Source: Pseudoscleropodium purum (Eukaryota; Streptophyta; Bryopsida; Hypnales; Brachytheciaceae). Taken from it: DNA of 64,000 nt. The DNA lies in contig OZ017797.1 of the NCBI GenBank assembly GCA_963969395.1, forward strand, positions 558,001 to 622,000, written 5' to 3'. Below are positions 35,868 to 46,500 of the stretch, in pieces. Made by a program: the position numbers and the translations under genes. Numbering within the stretch: position 1 is the first letter of the stretch; the number at the start of each line of letters is the position of its first letter. The notes under the pieces were generated by a model that was not told the DNA's origin, ran no database searches, and saw only the letters and a program-made list of their open reading frames with translations.

Positions 35868-36176
35868 ATGGCGTGGTTTAGTCAAATCAGGGTAAAAAAA
35901 GTCATCTTGACTTTGGCCCTCATCATATTAATAGTCACATCGGTCTTCACAAGTGTCCATGGCGTAGAAGGTAACAAGGACTTTAGTTTCTCAAGGAAAC
36001 TTCTTCAAGGTCCATTTGACAATCATGGCCCTCACGGCCCTTTTGGTGACCCTCATGGTGGAAGACCCTCAGCACCGGAGCCAAAAAGTACTAGGAATCC
36101 ATCAACCGGGGCACATAAGCACACACCATGCCATCATCATTGTGTGAAAGGACTACCTGGGCCGCCAACACAATGA
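35868..36176 (+). CDS. Small secreted His/Pro/Gly-rich peptide (copy B)
   Basis: An intronless frame of 102 aa. Residues 9-30 form a basic-hydrophobic signal peptide (RVKKVILTLALIILIV...), with a likely cleavage after VHG (about residue 32). The mature part carries a dibasic RKLL (43-46), a HGPHGPFGDPHGG block (53-65), a Pro/Ser/Lys-rich spacer and a C-terminal CHHHC (88-92) followed by GLPGPP. The clustered His and the Cys-His3-Cys motif suggest metal binding or a single disulfide, but this is inference. I do not recognise a family: it is not a CLE, CEP or RALF peptide. The frame, TATA box and leader are conserved in the inverted partner, which differs at only two residues. Three other copies in the window are broken. 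Confidence 0.7.
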   Translation: MAWFSQIRVKKVILTLALIILIVTSVFTSVHGVEGNKDFSFSRKLLQGPFDNHGPHGPFGDPHGGRPSAPEPKSTRNPSTGAHKHTPCHHHCVKGLPGPPTQ

Positions 36177-37390
36177 ATTAGTGACACTTCAAGTTTGGGT
36201 TCTCAATATATAACAATAGTGTAGTAGATATGTGAACCCCTAGTCTATTATGTCTAGAATATTATATTATACAAACTAGAATGGATGGGATGATGGCCAT
36301 AGAAATCAACTGAAGAAAGTATAGATTTGTGGTAGGTTGTGAATCCAATAAGTCCATAGCATCCTTTGTATATCTTGTAAAGATGGACTTGGTTTCCAAG
36401 TCACTAATTGTACTTTCAAGAGCCAATTTCAAAGGCCTCTTTTCTAAATATGCTATTCCTTCCTATTGTTTTTGAATCTCTTTGCAAAAGTTTCTTTTGT
36501 GTGTTTTGAAAAATGAAGGGCACTTCATCTTTAGAATGCACATATCTTCAAAGATTTTTACAATTTCTTCCAATTCCAACCTTGCATTGAAGACCCTTCA
36601 AGAATGATTGTTGCATTTTGTAAAACATGGAGCTCATTAGGCACTTCAAGAATTTGTTTCAAGCCAATTGCATGTGTGAATTGTTCAATCCAAAATCACA
36701 ATTCCACCCATTTTAATTTGTGTTTTCACTATTGTTTTGAGGCTTGGAATCAAAGTTTTTTGGAAATTTTTTTGTCATATGATATTCAGACCTATTTTTT
36801 CTTGAGTTTGTTTTATGAGATTTTTAGAATGTTATTTGAATGACCATATTTACGAGTTTGTATATGATTTAGTGAATAATATAAATCTTTTTATAGTCAT
36901 TAGTGGGATCCAAGATGCTTTGATGTAAATGTTTCTTGAAGACATCTATCTCTATCTCCATTCATTGAAGAACAAAATGTTTTTTCATCATTTTTTTCCA
37001 AACACTTATTTTCCTAGGTAGTTATGTGTCGGACATCATGCTTTGGTGGATTGGTGGATTCCACTTTAGGATGTTTCTTCCCAAATCACACACCCATGCT
37101 CTCCAAAATCTTTGAAGACAGAGAAAGGTAGGTAAAATTCAAAAAACTATTAGAACGGTAGCCTTGAGTGAGTAAATTGACAACAAAATACTATTGTTCA
37201 TCTAATAGCATAGATTGTTGTAATTTGTTGGAGTAAGTCAATGCTCTAGAATTGAAGTGTTTTTTTGTTTTGTAGATTTGCATTCCAACGATGCTAAAAT
37301 TAGAGAATTACTACTTTCCAAACAATAGCAATAATGGTGCATTAGAGGATTTCTGGGTTCAAAGATGGCCACTTCAAGTAGGTGCATCGA
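36177..37390 (+). other. 3' flank of peptide gene copy B
   Basis: About 1.2 kb after the stop codon is conserved between both intact copies, and partly in copies A and D. An open frame at 36604-36843 is present in both arms, but it diverges near its middle (frame-preserving changes around residue 51) and has no domain. I treat it as non-coding. Confidence 0.45.
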
Positions 37391-38470
37391 GAATTGCCCT
37401 CTCTTGTAGTTTCAGGGAATGGTTGTTCCCAACAAAAAAAATTGTTTTTCCTAGTATAGCTAGGCACTTATCTAATTCCCTTCAAGTTTGAAACATTTCT
37501 CTATTGGCATTTCTTGCTATTTGATATTGACAAACCAATATTCGTATTATAACTTCTCAATGTCATGCATTATGGTATAGTTTCAAACAATGAGTCTTTG
37601 ACGAGGTAACAAACTGTTAGGCAATTGTGTCTATAAACCACTTGAATATCTATTTTGTGTACAAGCAATTTTCATAGCATGTATTTCACATAAAGGCTTT
37701 CAATATGTTTATAAAACTATATGGTAAACCTTTACAAATATGTCCAAGTTCACTATATGCAAATTTCAAAGTAAAATTTTGCAAAGTTTTCTACCAACTA
37801 GGACAAGAGTGAACCACATAGACTAAGAAAGTATTTGTAAAGAGTCCAAAATGCTCCAAGAGGTTATGGGCCTCACCTGTATCCATCCCAAGAACCAAAC
37901 AATGAATTGTAAGTTAGTGAGGATACAACAAGTGTTTTCAACCCATAAGCGTTTGTTATCACTTTCACCCGGAAGACATCATGGAAAACAAAACAAATAC
38001 TGAATGCTACCAGATACCTAAACAACATTAGAACCTCAGATAGTCTAGTATTAGATTGTAACGACGCCATGAAATCCACAACACTCTAGCACCGAAGCTG
38101 CTTGATCAATTCTGTAGCAGTATATGAGAGGCTTGGCACAATAGACAAATAAAACAAGAGCTGTGCATATCTGAAAGTCGTATTGATATGCCTTGAGTTT
38201 TTTGGCCAAACCTCAACTCAACCAGATGCCAAAACAAAATCTTGTAACCTCAATTCCTTTGTTTAGGATCTCTACTGTTTGCTTTACGACATTAGAAGAG
38301 TTTTGGGGGGTCCAAAAGCCTATTTCGGGCCTGTTCCCTTATAGTTGTTCCCTGAAGCGAGGGGAACAGCTTGCTGTCAGAATTTTTTTCATAAAAAATA
38401 AAATAAAATACAAAAAAAAATTAGTCTCCAAATGCAAAAAAATTAAATTAAATTAAAAAAAAAACAAAAA
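37391..38470. other. Spacer with a possible pseudogene fragment
   Basis: Between about 37870 and 38170 the minus strand has GC-richer, exon-like sequence with splice-like sites (TTTAG|GTATCTGG and GATACAG|GTGAGG). No frame reads through as a protein I know. The rest is AT-rich, with poly-A tracts near 38400-38475. Confidence 0.3.
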
Positions 38471-38473
38471 AAA

Positions 38474-38515
38474 AACGGTGAATGACGTGGCAAGGTCTCA
38501 GCCACGTCAAACCGT
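38474..38515. repeat. Palindrome with ACGT core
   Basis: TGACGTGGC (38483-38491) and GCCACGTCA (38501-38509) are perfect inverted repeats around a 9-nt loop, and the outer ACGGT/ACCGT pair extends the stem. Each arm contains an ACGT element of the ABRE/G-box kind. It follows directly after an A-rich tract. Confidence 0.6.
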
Positions 38516-38519
38516 TGTG

Positions 38520-41500
38520 CCAAACATGTTTCCTCCGTTCGCAGGCTATGATAACTCGTAGGCATCTAGAGGCCCCAAAATCTTTTAATGTCTATGGTTA
38601 CATGATCACCACTTGGGTAGTAGCCAATAAAGAGCCACTTTGTTTGTTTCTCAATCAATTATCGTATCAAATTAAGCATGTCTGGAACTCATTAATAGAG
38701 CACTATATTTTAAATTTTTCCAACTAGCTTGTTTACAAAAGCCTTGACCATTATATGTTCAATAAAATTGCATGTTGATGGGTATTTACAAACAAGTATG
38801 GAATCCTAATTTATTAGTGAGGATCATAATCAAGGTGTAGTCCAGTAGAGATATGTTATTTACTGATATTTCTATGTGTTAGTTTTGGTGTTTTAATAGC
38901 CATAAACTAACCACCAAAAAAAATATATTGATAATTAAATATCCCTTATATAAAATATGATTTTATACAACTAGGGAGGGTAGGTGGGATCTTATCTAAA
39001 TTCAAATAGGCAAAAGACTAGAATAATTTCATATGATCTTTTAAGGTTTTTATGATATTAGAATCAAAAAAATCCTTATTAGTTTATTTTCTATGTCTTT
39101 GTAGTTACTTTTTTTATATATATATATCACTACTATGCTCAAATATAAGGTATGTTCTAGAAATTATGGCTCAAGTTTTGTTCTAGGAACTAAGACTTGA
39201 AAATGAATTTTAGAAGAAAAGAAAAAAATTTATTCTTGAAATGCAGAAAAAAACAGAAAAAAAAAAAATTATTTTTTTTGGACGTGATAGTTACTATGCC
39301 ATGTTAGCGAGCTACCGCGGCCCCTTACAAGGCTGTTCCCACAAGTGAAAAAATCCTCTAATGTAAATGGGAAGCACCACCAAGCTCACATTATCATTGA
39401 ATCTACTCCATTTAATTTGGAAATCATACATTCCAAACAATTGTCAATGGAGGTTGTCCAGTTCTTTAGAAACATTCTACAACCTCATTTCTTGAATTGA
39501 AAGCTCACAGTTCATTGAATTTTGCCTCGGTTTGATTAAATGTTTTGTAGGGAGATAATGCATTACAAGAATCAAGCATCTAAACTGAAAACCAAATTGT
39601 ACATTCTTTTGCAAAATTTTATTTGATGGCATTAGGAAATCATCCTAATTTTATTTCTTCATGGTGAATCAATTCAATATCTAGGTTGTTTTTAATCTAT
39701 AATCATGTCTTGATTCTATGGTCTTAGCTTATTTTTGGATGGATTTGGATAGATTCTTGAACGTGTTATACATGAAAAAGAAATCAATAAAACTTGAATG
39801 CTAATCCTCACCTTTGGTGTTTTCTAGTGAAGATCAAAGAACCTCATGATTGGAATTTTGGACATCAATTTAGATTCTCTTGGACATTAACATCTTCTCA
39901 TAAGGTTATTCAGAACAAAAAAACAAACTCAATGAATGTCTACACTTAATTCCAACCTGAAGGTAGTAGAAGTTTGGAGTTTGGATCAAAGGCAAGTAGG
40001 GCCAAAGGAACAAGATGAGCAAATGAACCACCATTGCGAACCAATTGCTTTTTTATTCCCTAGAGTATTAATAAAACATAAAGTGAATGAAAAAATAGTC
40101 ATGAACATCAAAATCTAGGATCAATTGGGTTACTAATATTAGATCTATTTTAGACTTTGATGACTGAGAAGCGATAGAGGTCTGACAAACAATGGGATTT
40201 GATGTAGTGAAAGGACACAAGAGAACTTCATTAGCCCCCATCTATCATTTATCTAAAGGAGGGGTTCTACATGGGCAATCTATCTTGCTAAAAAAATCAA
40301 TCATTGGTGTAGAATCAAAATGCTAACTTATGGTAAATCAACTTATTAATTACTTTCTTCATCTCATTCTACTCTTATGTACCTTGAAACAAAGTATATT
40401 TTGAACAAAAAATGTGTACCATTGGTACACAAAGGTTGAATTTTAATTTAGGTGATGATGGCAAGTTTACCTTATCCTTGCTCTTTGGACTATGGTGCTC
40501 ATTTTTTTTTATCACTGTAAGATCCTCATGTGGTTTTTTAATACACTTGTTTTGAAATCTATTTGTTTTTATGTGAACAATGACATTAGAAGTGATGTCA
40601 AGATGTTAGTTGTAACATCAAATGTAACATATAAACAAGTAGATGTCAAAAAAATGTGTCAAGAAACACAAGTTTCTTACAGTGCATGTATACAAAATGT
40701 ATTAGACTGAAAGAATTTGAAGATTCAAAAGGAGCATTTGAAATGGCAATCATTCATCATTAACTCAATAGCTCATGTATCATCTTCAATTTATTTTGTT
40801 GTTAAATTTATGAATCACTTTTAGAGAACAAAATGAAAAGGTGCATTTATTGCTAAAGATTTAACCTAATTGCTCTCTTCAAAATTTACACACTTCATCC
40901 TATTAAAAATAAGAAGGTATTTTATTTGTTGTAATTTAACTAAGTATGATTTGTACTCAACATAATTCTATTTGCCATATACAAAATATTTTATCTTCTA
41001 ATAAATTAAATTTTGGAATATGTCAATTTCTATTTGGAATTATTAATTCCTAAAGAACCAAAAGAGATCTTGAAGTAGAAAGTTAATCAATTAGAATTTT
41101 ATATTTATCTCTATACACTTTGTTAAAAAAAATGTACATAATTATATTAATAATATTTAGGTTAGAAAAGATTCACCTAAATTGAATTATGAGATTTTTG
41201 TAGACATCACTAGAAAAACCAATCCATTCAAGCTCTTCATATCTCTCTTTGTCAAAGCTACATGTCAATATAAATATGGCATATAGGATGTAGAATAATA
41301 CAAAATATAAATGTGCTCAACAAGATACTATTATGGTATGATATATAGATACAAATATAGAATACAATTATTGATCTTAAGTGGATTGCAATCTAACAAG
41401 TTAAAACAAAATATACATTTGGAAGGTAATGAAAACCCACTCACTATTAACCTTATAATCCTATTGTTCAAAGTGTCCATTTGGATGACTTCACCTTAAA

Positions 41501-42000
41501 CCTACTTATGAAAAAAACATCTTTTCATCCACTTCATTTTGGGAAATTGCATGCACACATTTTTGGTGAACAATACTACAAATTGTCTCATCATGGAACT
41601 GTTGACTTTTCAAAAGATGCAGATGCTCAATGCACAAACCATCTCTCCCTACATAATGATTGGAAGTATATTGTCTACACTAATAAGAAGTTTGAGAACT
41701 TCATAAATTTCATCACTTTACATCTACATAAACCTTAGGCCTATAAGTTGATTTTCTAAAAGTATGAGGCATAATATTGGTCTATACTATGATGTTATAT
41801 GCTACTCCTTATAATATACATCTATTGGGTGAAAATTTCGTCCTTGAATGTATTTTATTTTGAACATAAATTTTCTTCATTTTGTTTCCTGAAAAACTGT
41901 TTTTGCCACGGTCACAGTTATTTCCAAAATTTCCTCAAATCACTTAATATTATAAGTAGCAGACATGTAATCATCTCTTAAAAATAAATATGCATTTTCG
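38520..42000. other. AT-rich spacer
   Basis: About 3.5 kb of low-GC DNA with a TATATA run near 39115 and A/T homopolymers near 39240-39280. There are no frames with recognisable domains and no RNA genes. Confidence 0.5.
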
Positions 42001-43430
42001 TTACTCATACCGAATCTAATACAATTCCATGTATTCGTGAGCGATCTATCTTGTACCACGTTCAGACCTTCCACATGTTACATTTTCCATGCCATAGAAG
42101 CGTTTCAAGTATGCAATGACTTTTACTGCAGTCATCCCACCCGAAAGGTGGGACTAGAGACAAGATGAGATAGCTTGAGTTCAATTTGGAGAGTATAACA
42201 AACACAAAGAGATGTCAGTACCGACTGACTAAAGCAGCCTCATTTTGAAGACTGAAGTATTGATGATCATCATAACCTCTCTGAAGAGGGGTCAGATGTC
42301 GCTGAAGAATTTAATCATAGGCTGCTAGAAAAGGTTAGTTTTTTCATGTTCAAACCAGAAACCCTAACCCAGAAGACCCCGCCGTCATAATCGCTGAAGA
42401 TGTGGAGAACGAAAGTGCAGTGGAGTATCCATCCCTAACACTATTTCCACACATAGAGTTCAGACAGGATCAATCGGATACTCGGAGAACTACAGATAAG
42501 ATGAAACCAAGGAAATCCTTTTGTATAGAATTTGTTGATGGAAGCTTCCTCCTGCCCAGGTAGATTCTTCAGGGCCAGGTTGAACAGCTGCCCATCATCC
42601 TTTCTGTCGGCAACTTTCAGCGCTCTATGTGCTACCAGATGCAAGCACACGAGTGACTCTAGTCAATTTGCCTTGGAAACTCAACATCGACTATCGCATC
42701 TCTATTCTGTCCCCAACCCTAAGGACATGGATTTCCAGTTTCAAAACTCGCTTGACACTCCTGTATCACATCGTTACGTTGCTTACAAATGCAATCAGGA
42801 CAAATGTAACAAAGGATAAAGACAGCCTTACTGATTCCTAATTGAGAGATTCTCAGAGCTCGACAAAGTCCTCCGCTCAGACCCTTAGATGTTCTGTATA
42901 AGTTTTGTGATAGTTTCAACCAGCCGGCTGATTATCAATTCTAATCATCGCGGTTCCTACACTGGACGCGCAAATTCACTTCAGCACTGCTCAGAAATAA
43001 TTTGTGTTGGAAACGAAGAGTTCTCTTCAACGCCTTCTTGCGAAAGCTAAAAGCGAGCTGGGATTATCGAATCATCACTGCAGTAGTCTGTCACCACTAG
43101 AAAAGAAGACTCACACAATCGAATTGAAAACATAGATCCAAGAACAAGAGAACCCAAGAGAAGGCAGAACTAACAAACTCGCTACACAAAGCTTGACAAG
43201 AGGTGAGTGCTGGGGTATTAGGTTGCGGCACTTATAGGGTTTCCGCGACGCTCCGGTAACAAGAAATCTTCCAAAGGCCTAGATTTCGGGAGTGCGGTGA
43301 GAACGAGAGAGGCTGAGCCAGAAGTTAGGGTTTGGGGTTCATTTTGGGAGCAGCCGCTGACTGCTTGCTCGGTAACTTCGCCTAAATGTGCCTGAATAAG
43401 CATTTGATGGAGCATTGTTCCTATTTATAA
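42001..43430. other. GC-richer island, possible unidentified gene or gene remnant
   Basis: GC content rises clearly against both flanks. On the minus strand a TATAAATAGG box (near 43422-43431) precedes a 61-65-codon frame (43415..43218) with Ser/Leu-rich sequence. On the plus strand 42360-42562 reads open with NPEDPAVIIAEDVENESAVE and ends FVDGSFLLPR before TAG. Neither matches a family I know, and splice joins could not be fixed. Both AAACCCTAAC and AGGGTTTGGGG words occur, which is common near plant transcription starts. It is an expressed-looking but unassigned region. Confidence 0.3.
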
Positions 43431-43442
43431 ATTGTCTAATTT

Positions 43443-43455
43443 TGGGGGGGGGGGG
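43443..43455. repeat. Run of 12-13 G
   Basis: A G homopolymer marks the boundary between the GC-richer island and decayed peptide copy D. Confidence 0.7.
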
Positions 43456-43469
43456 ATTTAATCCTTGAA

Positions 43470-44150
43470 ATAACTAAAAGCTCCATGTTTTACAAAGTGC
43501 AATGTTCTTGAAAGGTTTTGAATGCAATGTTTGAAGTGGAAGAAACTAGAAGAACCTTTGAAGAAACATTCAATCCAAAGATGAAATGCCCTTCAATCAT
43601 TTTTCAAATCACAAAAACAATATTTTTACAAAGAAACTCAAAAACAATAGTACAGAATATTATATTTGAAAAAGTCCTTTTAAATTGACTCTTAAAAGTA
43701 CATGTCTTGATTTGGAAGTCCAATTGCATCTCTACAAGTAAGTTTGCAAGTTATATAAGGGTTACTACAAACTTATTGGATTTACAATCTAGTACCACAA
43801 ATCTATGAATTCTTGAGATGGATCCTACAACCATCATCAAATCCATTTTAGTTTTACATAATATGATATTCTAAACATGTCATTAGATTGGTAAATTTGG
43901 CATGGACTAAAGTGCCACACACTTCCTACACTATTATTATTGTAAACCCAAACTTAGAATGTATGTGATTCATAGTAATGGCAGTTTAGGTAGTCCCTTC
44001 ACACAATGATGTTTGCATGGTGAATGTATCCTAGTTGATGGATTCCTCATGTTTCCTCAGCTCAAGTGTTGAAGGTTCTCCACCATAAGGGGCGAAAGGG
44101 CCTTAGGGATCATGACGGTCAAATAGATATTCAAGGCTTCTTCCTCTTAG
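43470..44150 (-). pseudogene. Decayed copy of the small secreted-peptide gene (copy D)
   Basis: Read on the minus strand, this matches the coding region (44000-44130) and 3' flank (43470-43990) of the intact peptide genes. The coding remnant keeps parts of the HGG-P-S block and the HCVKGLP block but is interrupted by frameshifts and stops. It lies directly beside the right arm, in the same orientation as copy C, as a tandem duplicate of greater age. Confidence 0.75.
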
Positions 44151-45481
44151 ATTGAATGGACAAAGTTTTTTTGAAAAATTGAAGTCTTTTTCATCTTCTA
44201 TACTCTAGAAACCTATTGCTTGAATGCATAATTTCCTAAATTCAATGGAGTAGATTCACTAACATTGCAAGCTATATCAAACTCACAAAGCAATGGAGTC
44301 TATGGTGCCTCCTAATTACACCATTATCCTTGTCCTCTAAGCAATAGTATTTCTCTAGTTTTAGCATCGTTGGAATGCAAATCTACAAAACAACAAAGCA
44401 CTTCAATTCTAGAGCATTGACCTACTCCAACAAATTACAACAATCTATGCTATTAGATGAACAATAGTATTTTGATGTCAATTTACTCACTCAAGGCTAC
44501 CATTCTAATAGTTCTTTGAATTTTACCTACCTTTCTCTGTCTTCAAAGATTTCGAAGACCATGGGTGTGTGATTTGGAAAGAAACATCCCAAAGTGGAAT
44601 TCACCAATCCACCAAAGCATGATGTCCGACACAAAACTACCTAGGAAAATAAGTGTTTGGAAAAAAATGATGAAAAAACATTTTGTTCTTCAATGAATGG
44701 AGATAGAGATAGATGTCTTCAAGAAACATTTACATCAAAGCATCTTGGATCCCACTAATGACTATAAAAAGATTTATATTATTCACTAAATCATATACAA
44801 ACTCGTAAATATGGTCATTCAAATAACATTCTAAAAATCTCATAAAACAAACTCAAGAAAAAATAGGTCTGAATATCATATAACAAAAAACTTGCCAAGA
44901 CAACTTGATTCCAAGCCTCAAAACAATAGTGAAAACACAAATTAAAATGGGTAGAATTATGATTTTGGATTGAACAATTCACACATGCAATTGGCTTGAA
45001 ACAAATTCTTGAAGTGCCTAATGAGCTCCATGTTTTACAAAATGCAACAATCATTCTTGAAGGGTCTTCAATGCAAGGTTGGAATTGGAAGAAATTGTAA
45101 AAATCTTTGAAGATATGTGCATTCTAAAGATGAAGTGCCCTTCATTTTTCAAAACACACAAAAGAAACTTTTGCAAAGAGATTCAAAAACAATAGGAAGG
45201 AATAGCATATTTAGAAAAGAGGCCTTTGAAATTGGCTCTTGAAAGTACAATTAGTGACTTGGAAACCAAGTCCATCTTTACAAGATATACAAAGGATGCT
45301 ATGGACTTATTGGATTCACAACCTACCACAAATCTATACTTTCTTCAGTTGATTTCTATGGCCATCATCCCATCCATTCTAGTTTGTATAATATAATATT
45401 CTAGACATAATAGACTAGGGGTTCACATATCTACTACACTATTGTTATATATTGAGAACCCAAACTTGAAGTGTCACTAAT

Positions 45482-45790
45482 TCATTGTGTTGGCGGCCCA
45501 GGTAGTCCTTTCACACAATGATGATGGCATGGTGTGTGCTTATGTGCCCCGGTTGATGGATTCCTAGTACTTTTTGGCTCCGGTGCTGAGGGTCTTCCAC
45601 CATGAGGGTCACCAAAAGGGCCATGAGGGCCATGATTGTCAAATGGACCTTGAAGAAGTTTCCTTGAGAAACTAAAGTCTTTGTTACCTTCTACGCCATG
45701 GACACTTGTGAAGACCGATGTGACTACTAACATGATGAGGGCCAAAGTCAAGATGACTTTTTTTACCCTGATTTGACTAAACCACGCCAT
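45482..45790 (-). CDS. Small secreted His/Pro/Gly-rich peptide (copy C)
   Basis: 102-aa intronless frame, identical to copy B except at two signal-peptide residues (IILIV becomes IMLVV). The mature part, including RKLL, the HGPHGPFGDPHGG block and the C-terminal CHHHC, is unchanged. Conservation of the mature peptide while conservative changes fall in the signal peptide is compatible with purifying selection, but two differences are too few to prove it. It is transcribed toward copy B (tail to tail, about 9.3 kb apart). Convergent read-through would give complementary RNA. Confidence 0.7.
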   Translation of the reverse strand: MAWFSQIRVKKVILTLALIMLVVTSVFTSVHGVEGNKDFSFSRKLLQGPFDNHGPHGPFGDPHGGRPSAPEPKSTRNPSTGAHKHTPCHHHCVKGLPGPPTQ

Positions 45791-45916
45791 TTATCCAATA
45801 AGAAGTTGAAGTTGATTGTTGAACTTGTAGACAAGAGAATGATGGTCCAATGATTTGCAATGAAATATATTGAAGAGTTGTGTATTGAAAGATGCATGAA
45901 AGGTGCACAAATGCCG

Positions 45917-45924
45917 TATTTATA
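45917..45924 (-). promoter_or_regulatory. TATA box of peptide gene copy C
   Basis: TATAAATA on the minus strand, at the same distance from the start codon as in copy B. Confidence 0.6.
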
Positions 45925-46500
45925 TTGGAAATATGATCCAAATAAAAGATTTTAGGACAAAATAAAAGGAAGTAAAAGCACAAAATAAAAATAGGATATT
46001 GTAAAAGAAAAGTAATGATATTTTTGGAATGGATTAAGCAAAAGGACAAAGTAGGCATTGATGGAGGAGGTCATAAGTTTTGACGAAAGGAAATTGAAGC
46101 TTCACATACTTTGGTAGTTTCATCATCCACCCAATACATATTCTTAATAGATTGTGAATTGTTTGATATTAACACCTAAAAGATGTTTCTATCATTTGTG
46201 TACATAGTGACAAATTGTCAATTTTAGATGGTTTCTTAGTCTAATGGTCACATTGTCAATTTCATGATATTAATATCCAAAAGATGTTTACATTATTTGT
46301 GTACATAGTGACAAATTGTCGATTTCAGATGGTCTTTTTGGTCTTTTTGGATTAGTAGTGACATTGTCAATTTCAAGGGTATACATGGTATTATCCCGTT
46401 GATTGTTAAGCTTCTACAAAATATCTTAAAGAGGGACACTTGTTTTTTTCCTATTTGTTTTAAACCTTTCAAGCAACCCTCTTGAGTGAAATGAGTTCAT

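Larger units (their letters stand above)
35265..37390 (+). repeat. Left arm of a ~2-kb inverted repeat
   Basis: The arm matches 44280-46500 in reverse complement. Identity is very high from about 35392 to 37310 and falls off at both edges. The arms enclose about 6.9 kb. Each contains one peptide gene with its promoter and about 1.2 kb of 3' flank. The arms differ by substitutions, by a 6-bp CAACTT unit in the 5' leader and by a 100-bp tandem duplication in the right arm. Confidence 0.88.
44280..46500 (-). repeat. Right arm of the ~2-kb inverted repeat
   Basis: Reverse complement of 35265-37390. It carries a direct duplication of about 100 bp (46165-46264 and 46265-46374) that is single in the left arm; otherwise it is nearly collinear. 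It contains the intact peptide gene copy C. Confidence 0.88.

Noticed and set aside
35594..35881. 95-codon frame overlapping the promoter and start of peptide copy B (and its mirror at 45777-46058)
   Set aside because: It spans the TATA box and leader, so it cannot be translated from the predicted transcript.
36604..36843. 79-codon frame present in both inverted arms (also 44815-45054)
   Set aside because: It is shared only because the arms are duplicates. It lies in the 3' flank of the peptide gene and its translation is Phe/Cys/His-rich without a motif.
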